Source: Clostridia bacterium
GTDB taxonomy: Bacteria > Bacillota > Clostridia > Oscillospirales > SIG627
Reading direction: 5' to 3'
Assembly (NCBI GenBank): GCA_017440805.1
Contig: JAFSGN010000016.1
Coordinates: forward strand, 1 to 64,000
DNA: 64,000 nucleotides
Shown here: positions 50,589 through 60,085 of the stretch, in pieces
Numbering within the stretch: position 1 is the stretch's first letter
Layout: every line of letters starts with the position of its first letter
Made by a program: the position numbers and the translations under genes
Notes under the pieces: generated by a model
What the model saw: the letters and a program-made list of their open reading frames with translations, nothing else
Database searches by the model: none
Told to the model about the DNA's origin: nothing

Positions 50589-51605
50589 TTATCTTATTCC
50601 GAACATAAAATATGATAATATCGAGAAAACAACTGTAAAGACGGTAAACACCGCCACAATCTTTATTTCGCCCCATCCACACATTTCAAAGTGGTGATGT
50701 ATGGGACTCATTTTGAAAACGCGCTTGCCGGTCAGTTTAAAAGAGATTACCTGAATGACAACCGACAATGATTCGATTACATAAACAAGACCTGCTGTCA
50801 TAGCAATAAGAGGAGCATCAAACACATACGCCGTACCCGCCACGAAAGCACCCAGGAACAGCGAACCTGTATCTCCCATAAAAATTCTTGCGGGATGGAA
50901 ATTGTATACCAGAAATCCGAACATTCCGCCTATGACTGCACCGAAAAGAACAAGTTTGGAAACATCGCACATACCCACAGAAGAAGAAAGTGCAACAGCC
51001 ATACCGCTGAACATAACCGCAACAATCAATGTAACACTTGCACAAAGTCCATCTATACCATCGGTCAGATTCACACTGTTTATCATAAACACAATGTAGA
51101 AAAGCGACAGTATGTAGTAGAACATTCCAAGTTCAATTCTGATGTCCGTAAAGGGAACTGCCAGAGATGTGCTAATGCAACCTGACAATTCGAGGCTCAG
51201 AAGGAACACCGATGAAGAGGCAAACTGAAACACCATCTTCTGCATAGGTGTAAGGCCTTTGTTTCTTTTTTTGATAAACTTCACATAATCGTCGGCAAAG
51301 CCGATAAGTCCGTTGATAAACATAAACAAGAGGAGTATCAGCAACGATATATCATTTGTCACAACGGCAAAATACGACGACAATGCCAGAACAGTCAAAT
51401 AGACAGCACAAATAAAGAATATTCCGCCCATAGTGGGTGTTCCTTCCTTACTTTTGTGCCAGCGGGGACCTATTTCGAGTATTGTCTGACCCAATTTAAT
51501 ACGCATCAGCAAAGGAATAAATTTTTTCTGCAAAACCACCGTAATCACAAAACTTAAAATTGCCGCCGCAATAATCCAGACAATTGACTTTCCTGTTACA
51601 TTCAT
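50589..51605 (-). CDS. mraY: Phospho-MurNAc-pentapeptide translocase
   Basis: The 338-residue polytopic enzyme has GTPTMGGIFF, the catalytic Asp pair GFADDYVKF, NLTDGIDGL and FMGDTGSLFLGAF with MSPIHHHFE. It transfers phospho-MurNAc-pentapeptide to undecaprenyl phosphate, giving lipid I. Its ATG overlaps murF stop by 4 bases. Confidence 0.96.
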   Translation of the reverse strand: MNVTGKSIVWIIAAAILSFVITVVLQKKFIPLLMRIKLGQTILEIGPRWHKSKEGTPTMGGIFFICAVYLTVLALSSYFAVVTNDISLLILLLFMFINGLIGFADDYVKFIKKRNKGLTPMQKMVFQFASSSVFLLSLELSGCISTSLAVPFTDIRIELGMFYYILSLFYIVFMINSVNLTDGIDGLCASVTLIVAVMFSGMAVALSSSVGMCDVSKLVLFGAVIGGMFGFLVYNFHPARIFMGDTGSLFLGAFVAGTAYVFDAPLIAMTAGLVYVIESLSVVIQVISFKLTGKRVFKMSPIHHHFEMCGWGEIKIVAVFTVFTVVFSILSYFMFGIR

Positions 51606-52978
51606 TGTGTTTCAAACCCCAGTTTACTTATTATTTCTTTAAAATTAACAAGAAGACTTGCTTTAAACAAAACTATATCTCCGCTTCTGACAGTGTTTTT
51701 CAAGGCACTTACAAACTCTTCCCTGTCATCGTAATTGAAGCAGTTATCACTGCTGAATCCGTTTTCCACTGCGGATTTTTCTATTTCTTTTGCTACATTC
51801 CCCAGTGTGAACAACATATCGGGCTTACACCGGGCAACACATTTTCCCACTTCCTTATGCAATTCCATAGTCTTCTCACCCAGTTCTCTCATCTCACCCA
51901 GCACCGCAATTTTTCGCATTTTTCCGTACATATCGGAGCAAAGTACATTGAGTGATGCACACATGGATTCGCAACTTGCATTATAACAATCTGCATACAC
52001 CATCACACCGTTCTGATTGGTAATGCTTTGTCGTACTCCGTGTGATGAGTATTTTTTCAGGGAATCTGCAGCGGTCTGCGGACTCATACCGCATTCAACA
52101 CCCACCGAAAAAGCAATAACTGCATTGGAAACATTATGTTTTCCGGGGACACCAAGTTTTGCAGAATATACGCCACCACCATAATGTATATCAAATTCGG
52201 TCACATCACCGATTTTAATGTTATCGGCATATACATCATTATTACTGTCGAGTCCTGCAAAAATAATATTATATCTTTTTCTCAACTCTTCAGCCGCATC
52301 TCTCAAAAGCGGCTCATCTCCGTTGAGTATAAGTGTACTTCCCTCTTTCATACCATCGGTTATTTCCAGTTTTGCCTTACAGATATTCTCACGGCTTCCC
52401 AGAATTCCTATATGGGCTGTACCTATATTTGTTATAACCGATATATCGGGATAAACTATATTTGTAAGACGGGAAATTTCACCGAAATTATTCATTCCAA
52501 GTTCGCAAACAAGAAGTTCGTGAATATTTTCAATACCGAAAACCGTCATTGGTACGCCAATGTCATTATTGTAGTTACCAAGGGTTTTATATACTGAAAA
52601 CGATTCCGACAAAACGCAGGAAATCATATCCTTTGTTGTGGTCTTTCCAACACTGCCTGTCAGAGCAACCGTCTTTTTCAGGTTACATTTTTTCTCCTTA
52701 TACCACCGTGCGAGGCTGCACAATGCCTCCCTGACATCAGATACAAGTATAAAATCTATATCACATTCCGGTTTTTGAGAACAAAGTGCCGCCGCACCGG
52801 TTGTGCAAAGCGACGGAATAAACTCATGCCCATCCCTTTTTTCGCCCTTTAATGCAGCAAAAAGCACTCCTTCGCCACAACTGCGGCTGTCAAAACTTAC
52901 TGCTTTTATAACCTTATCCGATGTTCCGTACAACTTACCCGAAACGGCTTGTGAAATTTCACAAAGAGTTATATTCAC
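51602..52978 (-). CDS. murF: UDP-MurNAc-tripeptide:D-Ala-D-Ala ligase
   Basis: The 458-residue Mur ligase has ATP-binding TGSVGKTTTKDM, ELGMNNFGEISRLT, GEMRELG and YADCYNASCESM. It adds D-Ala-D-Ala to complete the pentapeptide. Overlaps murE by 4 bases. Confidence 0.95.
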   Translation of the reverse strand: MNITLCEISQAVSGKLYGTSDKVIKAVSFDSRSCGEGVLFAALKGEKRDGHEFIPSLCTTGAAALCSQKPECDIDFILVSDVREALCSLARWYKEKKCNLKKTVALTGSVGKTTTKDMISCVLSESFSVYKTLGNYNNDIGVPMTVFGIENIHELLVCELGMNNFGEISRLTNIVYPDISVITNIGTAHIGILGSRENICKAKLEITDGMKEGSTLILNGDEPLLRDAAEELRKRYNIIFAGLDSNNDVYADNIKIGDVTEFDIHYGGGVYSAKLGVPGKHNVSNAVIAFSVGVECGMSPQTAADSLKKYSSHGVRQSITNQNGVMVYADCYNASCESMCASLNVLCSDMYGKMRKIAVLGEMRELGEKTMELHKEVGKCVARCKPDMLFTLGNVAKEIEKSAVENGFSSDNCFNYDDREEFVSALKNTVRSGDIVLFKASLLVNFKEIISKLGFETQ

Positions 52979-54450
52979 AGTTTTCCGACCTTTCTCATAA
53001 CTATTTCTGTTTCTGAATAAGGATGTTTGCCTGTTTTGTCTATTTCATATTCCTCATGGCCTTTTCCAGCCAGAAGTATTATATCATCGGGTTTTGCCAT
53101 ATCAATTGCATACTCGATAGCCTCTGTGCGATTTTCTATGACTTTATATGGCGTTTTAATGCCTTTTACACCCTCAAGAATATCATTTATAATATCTGCC
53201 TTTTCTTCGGTTCTTGAATTGTCAGAGGTTATTATGCAATAATCCGAATTCTGCATGGCAACTTTACCCATAATCGGGCGTTTTGTTTTATCACGGTCTC
53301 CGCCACATCCAAAAAGTGTTATAAGTCTTCCGGTTTTAAAACCTCTTACCGCATCAAGTATATTTTTTAATCCGTCGGGGGTATGGGCAAAATCAATTAT
53401 GACGCTGAACGGTGTACCTGTGTCCAGCCTGCATATTCTTCCGGGAACTCCCGGCATGGTTTCGACAGAAGATTTTATGGTTTCCTTATCAACTCCCATT
53501 ATATATGCACAGGACACCGCCGCAAGAGAATTATAAACTGAAAATTCACCCGGTATGGGAAGTTTTATCCGGAACAAATCCGTATCGCTCAAAAGTTCAT
53601 ATTCAGTTCCGTCAACGCCTTTCGGACGGATATTCTTTGCCATAAAATCAGAGTGTATGTTATTAATTGCATAGGTATATTTTCTGCCCTTGCATTTTGC
53701 AATTATATCTTCCGTGTGTATGTCATCGTTGTTGAATACACCCACATCGCAATGTTCAAAAAGTCTTGCTTTTACCGCTGCATAATCATCCATTGTTCCG
53801 TGAAAATCAAGATGGTCCCGGGACAAATTGGTAAATACGGCGATATTAAAATGCAGTCCGCATATTTTGTCCAGTGCTATGGCATGTGAGGACACTTCCA
53901 TAACAAGACAGTCTACATTTTCCTTACGCATTTCATACATAAGTTCAAAAAGCAGTTCGGAGTCCGGTGTTGTAAGAACATTTCCGCTTTTATCCGTGTT
54001 GTATTCCCTGTCACCTATCATGTATTTGACAGTTCCGATAAGTCCTACTTTATAACCTGATTTTTCAAGAATATGCTTGAGCATAAATGTAGTTGAACTT
54101 TTTCCGTTTGTTCCCGTAACACCTATGACATACTTAAATGATTTTTGCGGATTTCCGTAAAAATTTGCCAACATAAGTGCAAACGCTTTGCGGGTACTCT
54201 TGACAGTTACATGCTTTATCGTGTCAAGTCCATCTATTTCCGCACCCTCCTGCACAACACAAAATACCGCACCGTCTTCTGTTGCTTTACGGGCAAATTT
54301 ATGGGCGTCAACTCTTTCACCCTTTATGCACACAAACACAGAGCCTGAGGTCACCTTACGGCTGTCGGCAACAATATTATCAATTTGCGGATTGCCCTCT
54401 ACATTGCTTTCCAGAACTTCAATATTCTCAAATAAATCGTTGTATAACAT
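52975..54450 (-). CDS. murE: UDP-MurNAc-L-Ala-D-Glu:meso-diaminopimelate ligase
   Basis: The 491-residue Mur ligase has ATP loop GVTGTNGKSSTTFM, EVSSHAIAL, and the third-residue-specificity loop TSDNSRTEE. DNxR is the form associated with meso-DAP rather than lysine, in line with dapF at 4713-5549. Confidence 0.95.
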   Translation of the reverse strand: MLYNDLFENIEVLESNVEGNPQIDNIVADSRKVTSGSVFVCIKGERVDAHKFARKATEDGAVFCVVQEGAEIDGLDTIKHVTVKSTRKAFALMLANFYGNPQKSFKYVIGVTGTNGKSSTTFMLKHILEKSGYKVGLIGTVKYMIGDREYNTDKSGNVLTTPDSELLFELMYEMRKENVDCLVMEVSSHAIALDKICGLHFNIAVFTNLSRDHLDFHGTMDDYAAVKARLFEHCDVGVFNNDDIHTEDIIAKCKGRKYTYAINNIHSDFMAKNIRPKGVDGTEYELLSDTDLFRIKLPIPGEFSVYNSLAAVSCAYIMGVDKETIKSSVETMPGVPGRICRLDTGTPFSVIIDFAHTPDGLKNILDAVRGFKTGRLITLFGCGGDRDKTKRPIMGKVAMQNSDYCIITSDNSRTEEKADIINDILEGVKGIKTPYKVIENRTEAIEYAIDMAKPDDIILLAGKGHEEYEIDKTGKHPYSETEIVMRKVGKL

Positions 54451-54457
54451 ACTTCTC

Positions 54458-56821
54458 CTAATCTATATCTTCATAATGTCTAAAATTCACACTTACAATA
54501 CTTCCCGGATGTGTATATGTGTCAGGTTCCGGGTCCTGTGAAACAACCACGGCACCCTCAAGTTTATCCAAACTTATTCCCATAAGACTTATATTAAGTC
54601 CCTTGTTAGTAAGAACTTCATTTGCCCTGGTTGCAGTCATACCAATAACATTGGGAATTTTAATATCGTCCTCGGGAGTGATTTTATCGGTATAAAGAAC
54701 AATCGTTCCGCCCTTTGCAAGTGAGTTTCCTCTCTTGGGAATCTGCTCTGTAACAACAGTTCCGGAGCCGATAACCTTATATTCAAATCCCGCCTGGCTT
54801 ATTTTGATTTTTGCATCTTCGACACTCATGTTTTTGTAATCATCAAGTGTCAATTCCATAGAGTCTGCTTCTTCCTTGCTGTATTGGGTTTCTATATTCA
54901 GATACGGAAGCGCTTCAGCCAAAACATTTGAAACAACCGGTGCTGCGATAACACCGCCGTAAACCGAGCCGGTTGAGGGTTCATCTATCATTACAAGAAC
55001 AGCGATTTGCGGGTCATTTGCAGGTGCAAATCCAACGCACGAACCAATTCGGTAAGATGCTTCTCCGTACTTGTCATATTTATCTCTTTTTTCGGATGTT
55101 CCTGTTTTTGCAGCAACACGATATCCCGAAACATAGGCGTTTCTTGCAGAACCGCCGGTATTGACACCCCGTTCAAGATAGGAACAGATAAGACTTGCCG
55201 TTTCTTTGGATATTACCTGTCTTTTGGTTTCAGGCTGGTAATTTTCGATTACTGTACCGTTGTCATCAACAGTCGCCTTAAGAACATGAGGAGTTACAAG
55301 ATTGCCTCCGTTTGCCACTGCCGCAATTGCACAGATTTGCTGGATAGGGGTAACTTTAAATGTCTGTCCGAAGGAGGAAACCGCAAGTTCAACCGGTCCG
55401 AAATTTTTATGCCAGATTCCGTTTGTTTCTCCCGGAAGGTCTATGCCTGTTTTTTCCGTGTATCCGAATGCCTGATAATATTTATAGAAATTATCGGTAC
55501 CTACCCGCTGTCCGACCATCATAAATACGGGATTGCAGGAATTTTTTATGCCGTCGGCAAAAATCTGACTTCCGTGTCCCTCGTGCTTATGACAGGCAAT
55601 TGGTCTTGGATATCCTTCAACTTTGTAACTTCCAGAGCAATAAAATCTTTCGGTTTCGGTTACGAGTTTTTCCTCTACCGCCATTGACGCAGTAATTACT
55701 TTAAAGGTCGAGCCGGGTTCATATAGTTCGGTTATTGCCTTGTTTTTCCACAAACCGTATAATAACTCGGTTGCATATTTGGCTTTTTCTTCCTCTGTAC
55801 CATTGTAAAGTTCTACAAGCTGCTGGGATATTTCATCAAGTATATACGGATTGTTTAAATCAAAATCGGGTTTTGTTGCCATCCCAAGTATTGCGCCTGT
55901 TTTAACATCCATAACAATACCGCATACTCGGTTTGTAGCCTTTGTTTCCACAAGTGCTTTTTCAAGTTCACTTTCCAGGATGTGCTGAATGGTCCAATCC
56001 AATGTAAGCATTATATTGGTGCCGTTCTGCGCCGATATGTAGCTTTCATATTTGAAAGGCATTTCACCGCCCAAACCGTTCTTTGCGGTAACAACCTTTC
56101 CCGGAATACCTTTCAGATAACTGTCGTAATATTTTTCTACTCCCGAAATTCCCTCTCCCTCATATCCGGTTATACCTATAACATGTGATGCAAGATTGTT
56201 AAAGGGATAGAATCTTCTGGTGCTTTCGGACAGATGAATCATTTGCTCGTAATGTTTATCCAGTATCATCCGCCTTACCGCATTTGCCTCATCTATTTCG
56301 GTCTGACGCTTGATTGTTTCGTCAGCACGGTGAAGAAGTTTTGCCCGCTCCAGAACTTTTTCTTTTTCAACACCTTCAAGAAGTGCCGAAAGTTCATTTG
56401 CAATATCTTCAGCAACAGTAATATTCAGATTATTAAAATGTGATGAAAATTCTGCCTTTTCAACTCGTTCCTCTTCCGTATCAATCTTATCGGAAGGATA
56501 TTCCTGCTCGATATATTCCCGTACCGTCATCTGAGGAATACGGTTAGGCGCAATAAAAATTCTTTCAACCGTAACACTTGTGGCAAGAACTTTCATATTG
56601 GTATCATATATTGTTCCGCGTTTGGCACTTATAGATACCTCACGGGTATATTGGTCTATTGTCTTATTCTGATACTTTTCATATTGAAGTACCTGAATAA
56701 AAAAGAGACGGCAAATCAGACATAAAAACAATCCGAAAAAAACTGCCAGCAGTACTTTTGAAGTTGTGTGTATTTTCTTTATCTCGCGTGCTGTTTTATC
56801 GTTCAATGCCCTTCTCCCCAT
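54458..56821 (-). CDS. Class B PBP transpeptidase with two PASTA domains (FtsI/SpoVD/PBP2B type)
   Basis: The 787-residue protein has a cytoplasmic tail, a membrane helix (about 22-46), a PBP dimerisation domain (about 60-260), and a transpeptidase domain with SxxK in PGSTFKVI, SCN in NSCNPVFM and KTGT in AAKTGTSEKRD. Two C-terminal PASTA domains follow (YKNMSVEDAKIKISQAG and IPNVIGMTATRANEVL). It cross-links septal peptidoglycan. PASTA plus SxCN form resembles SpoVD/PBP2B; division versus sporulation roles cannot be separated from sequence alone. Confidence 0.92.
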   Translation of the reverse strand: MGRRALNDKTAREIKKIHTTSKVLLAVFFGLFLCLICRLFFIQVLQYEKYQNKTIDQYTREVSISAKRGTIYDTNMKVLATSVTVERIFIAPNRIPQMTVREYIEQEYPSDKIDTEEERVEKAEFSSHFNNLNITVAEDIANELSALLEGVEKEKVLERAKLLHRADETIKRQTEIDEANAVRRMILDKHYEQMIHLSESTRRFYPFNNLASHVIGITGYEGEGISGVEKYYDSYLKGIPGKVVTAKNGLGGEMPFKYESYISAQNGTNIMLTLDWTIQHILESELEKALVETKATNRVCGIVMDVKTGAILGMATKPDFDLNNPYILDEISQQLVELYNGTEEEKAKYATELLYGLWKNKAITELYEPGSTFKVITASMAVEEKLVTETERFYCSGSYKVEGYPRPIACHKHEGHGSQIFADGIKNSCNPVFMMVGQRVGTDNFYKYYQAFGYTEKTGIDLPGETNGIWHKNFGPVELAVSSFGQTFKVTPIQQICAIAAVANGGNLVTPHVLKATVDDNGTVIENYQPETKRQVISKETASLICSYLERGVNTGGSARNAYVSGYRVAAKTGTSEKRDKYDKYGEASYRIGSCVGFAPANDPQIAVLVMIDEPSTGSVYGGVIAAPVVSNVLAEALPYLNIETQYSKEEADSMELTLDDYKNMSVEDAKIKISQAGFEYKVIGSGTVVTEQIPKRGNSLAKGGTIVLYTDKITPEDDIKIPNVIGMTATRANEVLTNKGLNISLMGISLDKLEGAVVVSQDPEPDTYTHPGSIVSVNFRHYEDID

Positions 56822-56959
56822 TGTTTAAAATCGGACTGTGGGCACATTATGCGTCACACAGTCCTCGGATTTTTTCTTTTCGCCGCATAATGAAGTCCTC
56901 TATAAACTTATTTTATGCTGCTTTTGGTAAATTATTACTCCAACCGGCCGGTTAAAATA

Positions 56960-57802
56960 TTATTTGTCAGAATCATATCGTTCTATCACATCATCTGGTG
57001 GTGTTACAGAAATATATTTATCAGGTGTTTTTCTTATCATTCCATCCTGAACAGCAAATTCTTCTATCTTATCAAGAGACGGGTTTTTCTCGTCAAGTTT
57101 TGCTTCCCAGGTAGACAAAAGAGATTCGCTCTCCGATATGTTGCTTTTTAACTCTGAAATATCACTCTTCAATTCAAAAGACTGAATACAGAGAACTATA
57201 AAGTAAATCAGGAATATTGCAACAACAATAATTGACGAAAGCATTCCCAACGGAAACGGCTTTCTGTTTTTGTCCCGCTCGGTTTTTACAGTGTCTATAT
57301 ATATTTTTCTTTCGTATCTCTGATTGGAAGAACGGTTGGTATTGTTTTGTCTGTCATTTTGTTCCGAGCGACGCACATTATGACCGGCTGACAGATTTGG
57401 CGACACATCGGTTCTTTGTGTGGCAGCCAGATTAACTGCACTTTCTTTTTGATTGTCAAACACTAATGTAGAACTTTTTGTTTTACGGATATCTGCACCA
57501 CTCTCCCGAGAAATCGGCATTTTTCTTGCCGAAACAGGGGCTTGGGGTACAGGTCTGCTCCGTTTCTTTACTTCTGCGGGGACATCGCTGAATGTTTCCT
57601 CTATACTTTTTACGGTTACCGCTTTAAGATTATCATTGGTATTCATTCCGCCGTTGATAACACGAGGTTTTGGCATAGCATATTTATCGCTGTTCACCTG
57701 TGATTTTCTTTCGGCTGCTTCTTGTGCTCTGCGTTTTGTGCCAACATCTATAATTGCTTTTGCGAACACATTTATATCTCCGGTTTTCGCAGAGTAAGAC
57801 AT
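56960..57802 (-). CDS. FtsL-like bitopic division protein with long cytoplasmic region
   Basis: The 280-residue protein has a cytoplasmic N-terminal part of about 185 residues that is Arg/Asn/Ser-rich and probably disordered. One membrane helix (SSIIVVAIFLIYFIVLCIQS, near 187-207) precedes a short coiled coil (about 208-245) and a tail DKYISVTPP. Position between rsmH and the PBP gene is that of ftsL; the coiled coil after the membrane helix agrees. The cytoplasmic part is unusually long, since typical FtsL has 30-60 residues there. Start at 57802 uses GGAGGT. Confidence 0.72.
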   Translation of the reverse strand: MSYSAKTGDINVFAKAIIDVGTKRRAQEAAERKSQVNSDKYAMPKPRVINGGMNTNDNLKAVTVKSIEETFSDVPAEVKKRSRPVPQAPVSARKMPISRESGADIRKTKSSTLVFDNQKESAVNLAATQRTDVSPNLSAGHNVRRSEQNDRQNNTNRSSNQRYERKIYIDTVKTERDKNRKPFPLGMLSSIIVVAIFLIYFIVLCIQSFELKSDISELKSNISESESLLSTWEAKLDEKNPSLDKIEEFAVQDGMIRKTPDKYISVTPPDDVIERYDSDK

Positions 57803-57803
57803 C

Positions 57804-58736
57804 TTATACCTCCATAATCTTTCTTGCTGCACGAAGTTTGGCACTTTGAGAACGGGAATTTTCTTCAAGTTCACAAACACTCGGCAACATAGGTTTTCTT
57901 GTCAGAATTTCAAGTTGCTTTTTAAATCCGCATACACACACAGGAAAACCTGAGGGACAAGTACAACCATCCTCATATTTCTTTAAGGTTTCCTTAACAA
58001 TGCGGTCTTCAAGAGAGTGAAAACTGATTATTGCAATTACTCCTCCGGAAGAAAGTTTTTCCACAAGGCTGTCAATTGCTTTGGGAATGGCACCCAGTTC
58101 GTCATTAACCTCAATTCGTATGGCTTGAAATGTCCTTTTGGCAGGGTGTTTATCGTCATAAGAATTGCCCACGGCATTCTTTATAATTTCTGCAAGTTCT
58201 GTTGTAGTTTCAATGGGTTTATCTTCTCTGGCGCGTACTATTCTGTCCGCTATTCGCTTTGCCTGTTTTTCCTCGCCATACCGTTTCAGGATACTGCACA
58301 ATTCCCCATGGGTATAACCGTTGACAACATCATAGGCACTTTTTGAGGCGGTTTGGTTCATACGCATATCGAGCGGTGCAGTTTTCATATACGAGAATCC
58401 CCGTTCTGCGGTATCGAGCTGAAAGGATGAAACGCCCAAATCCATAACCGCACCGTCGATTTTTGAAATATCTTTTATATATTCTCCGATATTTTCGTAA
58501 TTATCATGTATATATGTTATATTTTTATAATTTTTTAATCTTTCTGACGCCGCCCTTATGGCATCTTCATCTCTGTCAACGGCAATAAGCCGGCCACTGT
58601 CGCCCATTCTTTTGAGTATTTCAAGAGAATGTCCCCCGCCGCCAAGTGTACAATCTACATAAATGCCGTTTTTGCGGGGTGCTATAAAATCAACCGATTC
58701 CTTCAGCATTACAGAATAATGATTGAATTCTAACAT
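57804..58736 (-). CDS. rsmH: 16S rRNA (cytosine-1402-N4)-methyltransferase
   Basis: The 310-residue SAM-dependent enzyme (MraW) has [40 protein letters not shown] and [12 protein letters not shown]. It modifies C1402 in the ribosomal P-site. Its ATG overlaps the mraZ stop (TGATG), the usual dcw arrangement. Confidence 0.96.
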   Translation of the reverse strand: MLEFNHYSVMLKESVDFIAPRKNGIYVDCTLGGGGHSLEILKRMGDSGRLIAVDRDEDAIRAASERLKNYKNITYIHDNYENIGEYIKDISKIDGAVMDLGVSSFQLDTAERGFSYMKTAPLDMRMNQTASKSAYDVVNGYTHGELCSILKRYGEEKQAKRIADRIVRAREDKPIETTTELAEIIKNAVGNSYDDKHPAKRTFQAIRIEVNDELGAIPKAIDSLVEKLSSGGVIAIISFHSLEDRIVKETLKKYEDGCTCPSGFPVCVCGFKKQLEILTRKPMLPSVCELEENSRSQSAKLRAARKIMEV

Positions 58737-59155
58737 CAGAAATTATCTTCTCCCAGTAAATTCAAAAGGTTTCCGTCATCGTTTTCGCGTATATATTCTT
58801 CAAAAACATCCGTTGCCCATATTTCGGCGTGGTCTGACATACCGATTATGGTAACTTCTTTTTCAAGTTTTGCAAAACTGCGGAGTTTAGCCCCTACAAG
58901 TATTCTTCCCTGTTGGTCGGGCTCTACCTCCTGTGCTGATGAGAAAATTATTCGTTTTGTACTAAGAGATTTAATATCAGGATATGAAAGAAGTTTTTCG
59001 ACAAATTTCTCCCACACAGAACGAGAATACACTGCTATGCATCCATTTGCATATTTTGCTATTATAAAACTTTCGCCAAGTTCTTCGCGGTAACGGGCAG
59101 GTACGAACAATCGCCCTTTTGCATCTATTGTATGTGAATATTCGCCGAGAAGCAT
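58736..59155 (-). CDS. mraZ: Transcriptional regulator MraZ
   Basis: The 139-residue AbrB-like double-fold protein contains two SpoVT/MraZ repeats: [23 protein letters not shown] (N-terminal half) and [20 protein letters not shown] (C-terminal half). First gene of the dcw cluster and repressor of it in studied species. Start at 59155 uses AAAGGAG. Repeats of GTGG type upstream (59207-59239) look like its own operator. Confidence 0.95.
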   Translation of the reverse strand: MLLGEYSHTIDAKGRLFVPARYREELGESFIIAKYANGCIAVYSRSVWEKFVEKLLSYPDIKSLSTKRIIFSSAQEVEPDQQGRILVGAKLRSFAKLEKEVTIIGMSDHAEIWATDVFEEYIRENDDGNLLNLLGEDNF

Positions 59156-59206
59156 ACAATGTTTCTCCTTTCTGTTTATTTGGTATAAAGCCAAGCGGAT
59201 TTCTAA

Positions 59207-59239
59207 ACACAATCATCCACTTATCACCACTTTTAACAC
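59207..59239 (-). promoter_or_regulatory. Probable MraZ operator (GTGG repeat array)
   Basis: Minus strand, from upstream to downstream: GTGT (59239-59236), GTGG (59230-59227), GTGG (59220-59217), GTGT (59210-59207), with steps of 9, 10 and 10 bases. Known MraZ boxes are three or four GTGG(G) repeats at 10-base steps near the mraZ promoter. The array starts about where transcription should begin, suited to autorepression. Confidence 0.75.
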
Positions 59240-59249
59240 CTTTACATAT

Positions 59250-59278
59250 ATTATAATAGGTTATTTGTAAAAATTCAA
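59250..59278 (-). promoter_or_regulatory. Promoter of the dcw cluster
   Basis: Minus strand: TTGAAT (59273-59278), 17-base spacer, TATAAT (59250-59255). Transcription would start near 59243, directly ahead of the GTGG array. Confidence 0.8.
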
Positions 59279-59352
59279 TAGTTTTGAGAAAATATTTTGC
59301 GTGTTCATATTTTTTTTACAACTTTTTGCTCCGTTTTATTCAAAAAGAAAAA

Positions 59353-59421
59353 GTCTGATTTAAAAATCCGTGTTCCCCACTCTCTTTACAGTGAGAGTGC
59401 CAACAGATTTTTAAACCAGAC
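59353..59421 (-). terminator. Long inverted-repeat terminator of rsmD
   Basis: An imperfect stem of about 30 bp: GTCTG-TTTAAAAATC-GT-CACTCTC arms at 59353-59384 and 59391-59421, short loop. On the minus strand it is followed by TTTTTCTTTTT. It is far longer than the other terminators in the window. Confidence 0.75.
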
Positions 59422-59440
59422 CTTATTTTATTTTTCTGAT

Positions 59441-60007
59441 TTATGCTCTTCTTATAACATGAACATATGTTTTTCCGTATTTGTACATTTTTACAAGTTG
59501 TGCCTTGCCGAAAACGCTGTCATTAATAACCGACAGGTCGAACTCTTCATTATCGCTTTCACAGAAAATCAGAGTATGGTCATATATACAATCCGACTTG
59601 AATATTTTCTTTACAATTTCCGGGCAAAGTTTCATTTCATAGGGAGGGTCAACAAAAATATAATCAAACTTTGTATCCTTCCCGGTAATCGATTTCAAAT
59701 ACTCTGTAACATCAATACAGGAAACCCGGCAGGAAGAAAACATTTTTGTTTTCTGAGCGTTTTTCTTGATTATTTCAGCTGCAGAAGGAGAATTATCTAT
59801 AAACACACAATGCTCGGCACCTCTGCTCAACGCCTCAAGTCCCATCTGTCCGCTTCCGGCAAACAAATCAAGCACCCGCCTGCCCTCAAGTTCAAACTGT
59901 ATCGAACTGAACATGCCCTCTTTTGCCATTTCGGTTGTAGGGCGTGTAGCGTCTCCACTTAGTGTATCAAGTTTTGTACCTCTTGCAATACCTGTTATTA
60001 TTCTCAT
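59441..60007 (-). CDS. rsmD: 16S rRNA (guanine-966-N2)-methyltransferase
   Basis: The 188-residue SAM-dependent methyltransferase has the conserved opening RIITGIARGTKL, RPTTEMAKEGMFSSI, SAM loop VLDLFAGSGQMGLEALSRGA and catalytic FVDPPYEM. Stand-alone gene followed by the long terminator. Confidence 0.94.
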   Translation of the reverse strand: MRIITGIARGTKLDTLSGDATRPTTEMAKEGMFSSIQFELEGRRVLDLFAGSGQMGLEALSRGAEHCVFIDNSPSAAEIIKKNAQKTKMFSSCRVSCIDVTEYLKSITGKDTKFDYIFVDPPYEMKLCPEIVKKIFKSDCIYDHTLIFCESDNEEFDLSVINDSVFGKAQLVKMYKYGKTYVHVIRRA

Positions 60008-60037
60008 AAATTACACTTCCATCAATATTTTTCAGGC

Positions 60038-60074
60038 AGTGCCACATCAAGTATACCTCAATGTGGCACTTTTT
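60038..60074. terminator. Hairpin between SLH gene and rsmD
   Basis: A 10-bp stem AGTGCCACAT/ATGTGGCACT (60038-60047 with 60061-60070). The U-tract is on the plus strand, so for the minus-strand SLH gene it would be a weak terminator or processing site. Confidence 0.55.
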
Positions 60075-60085
60075 CATTATTATTT

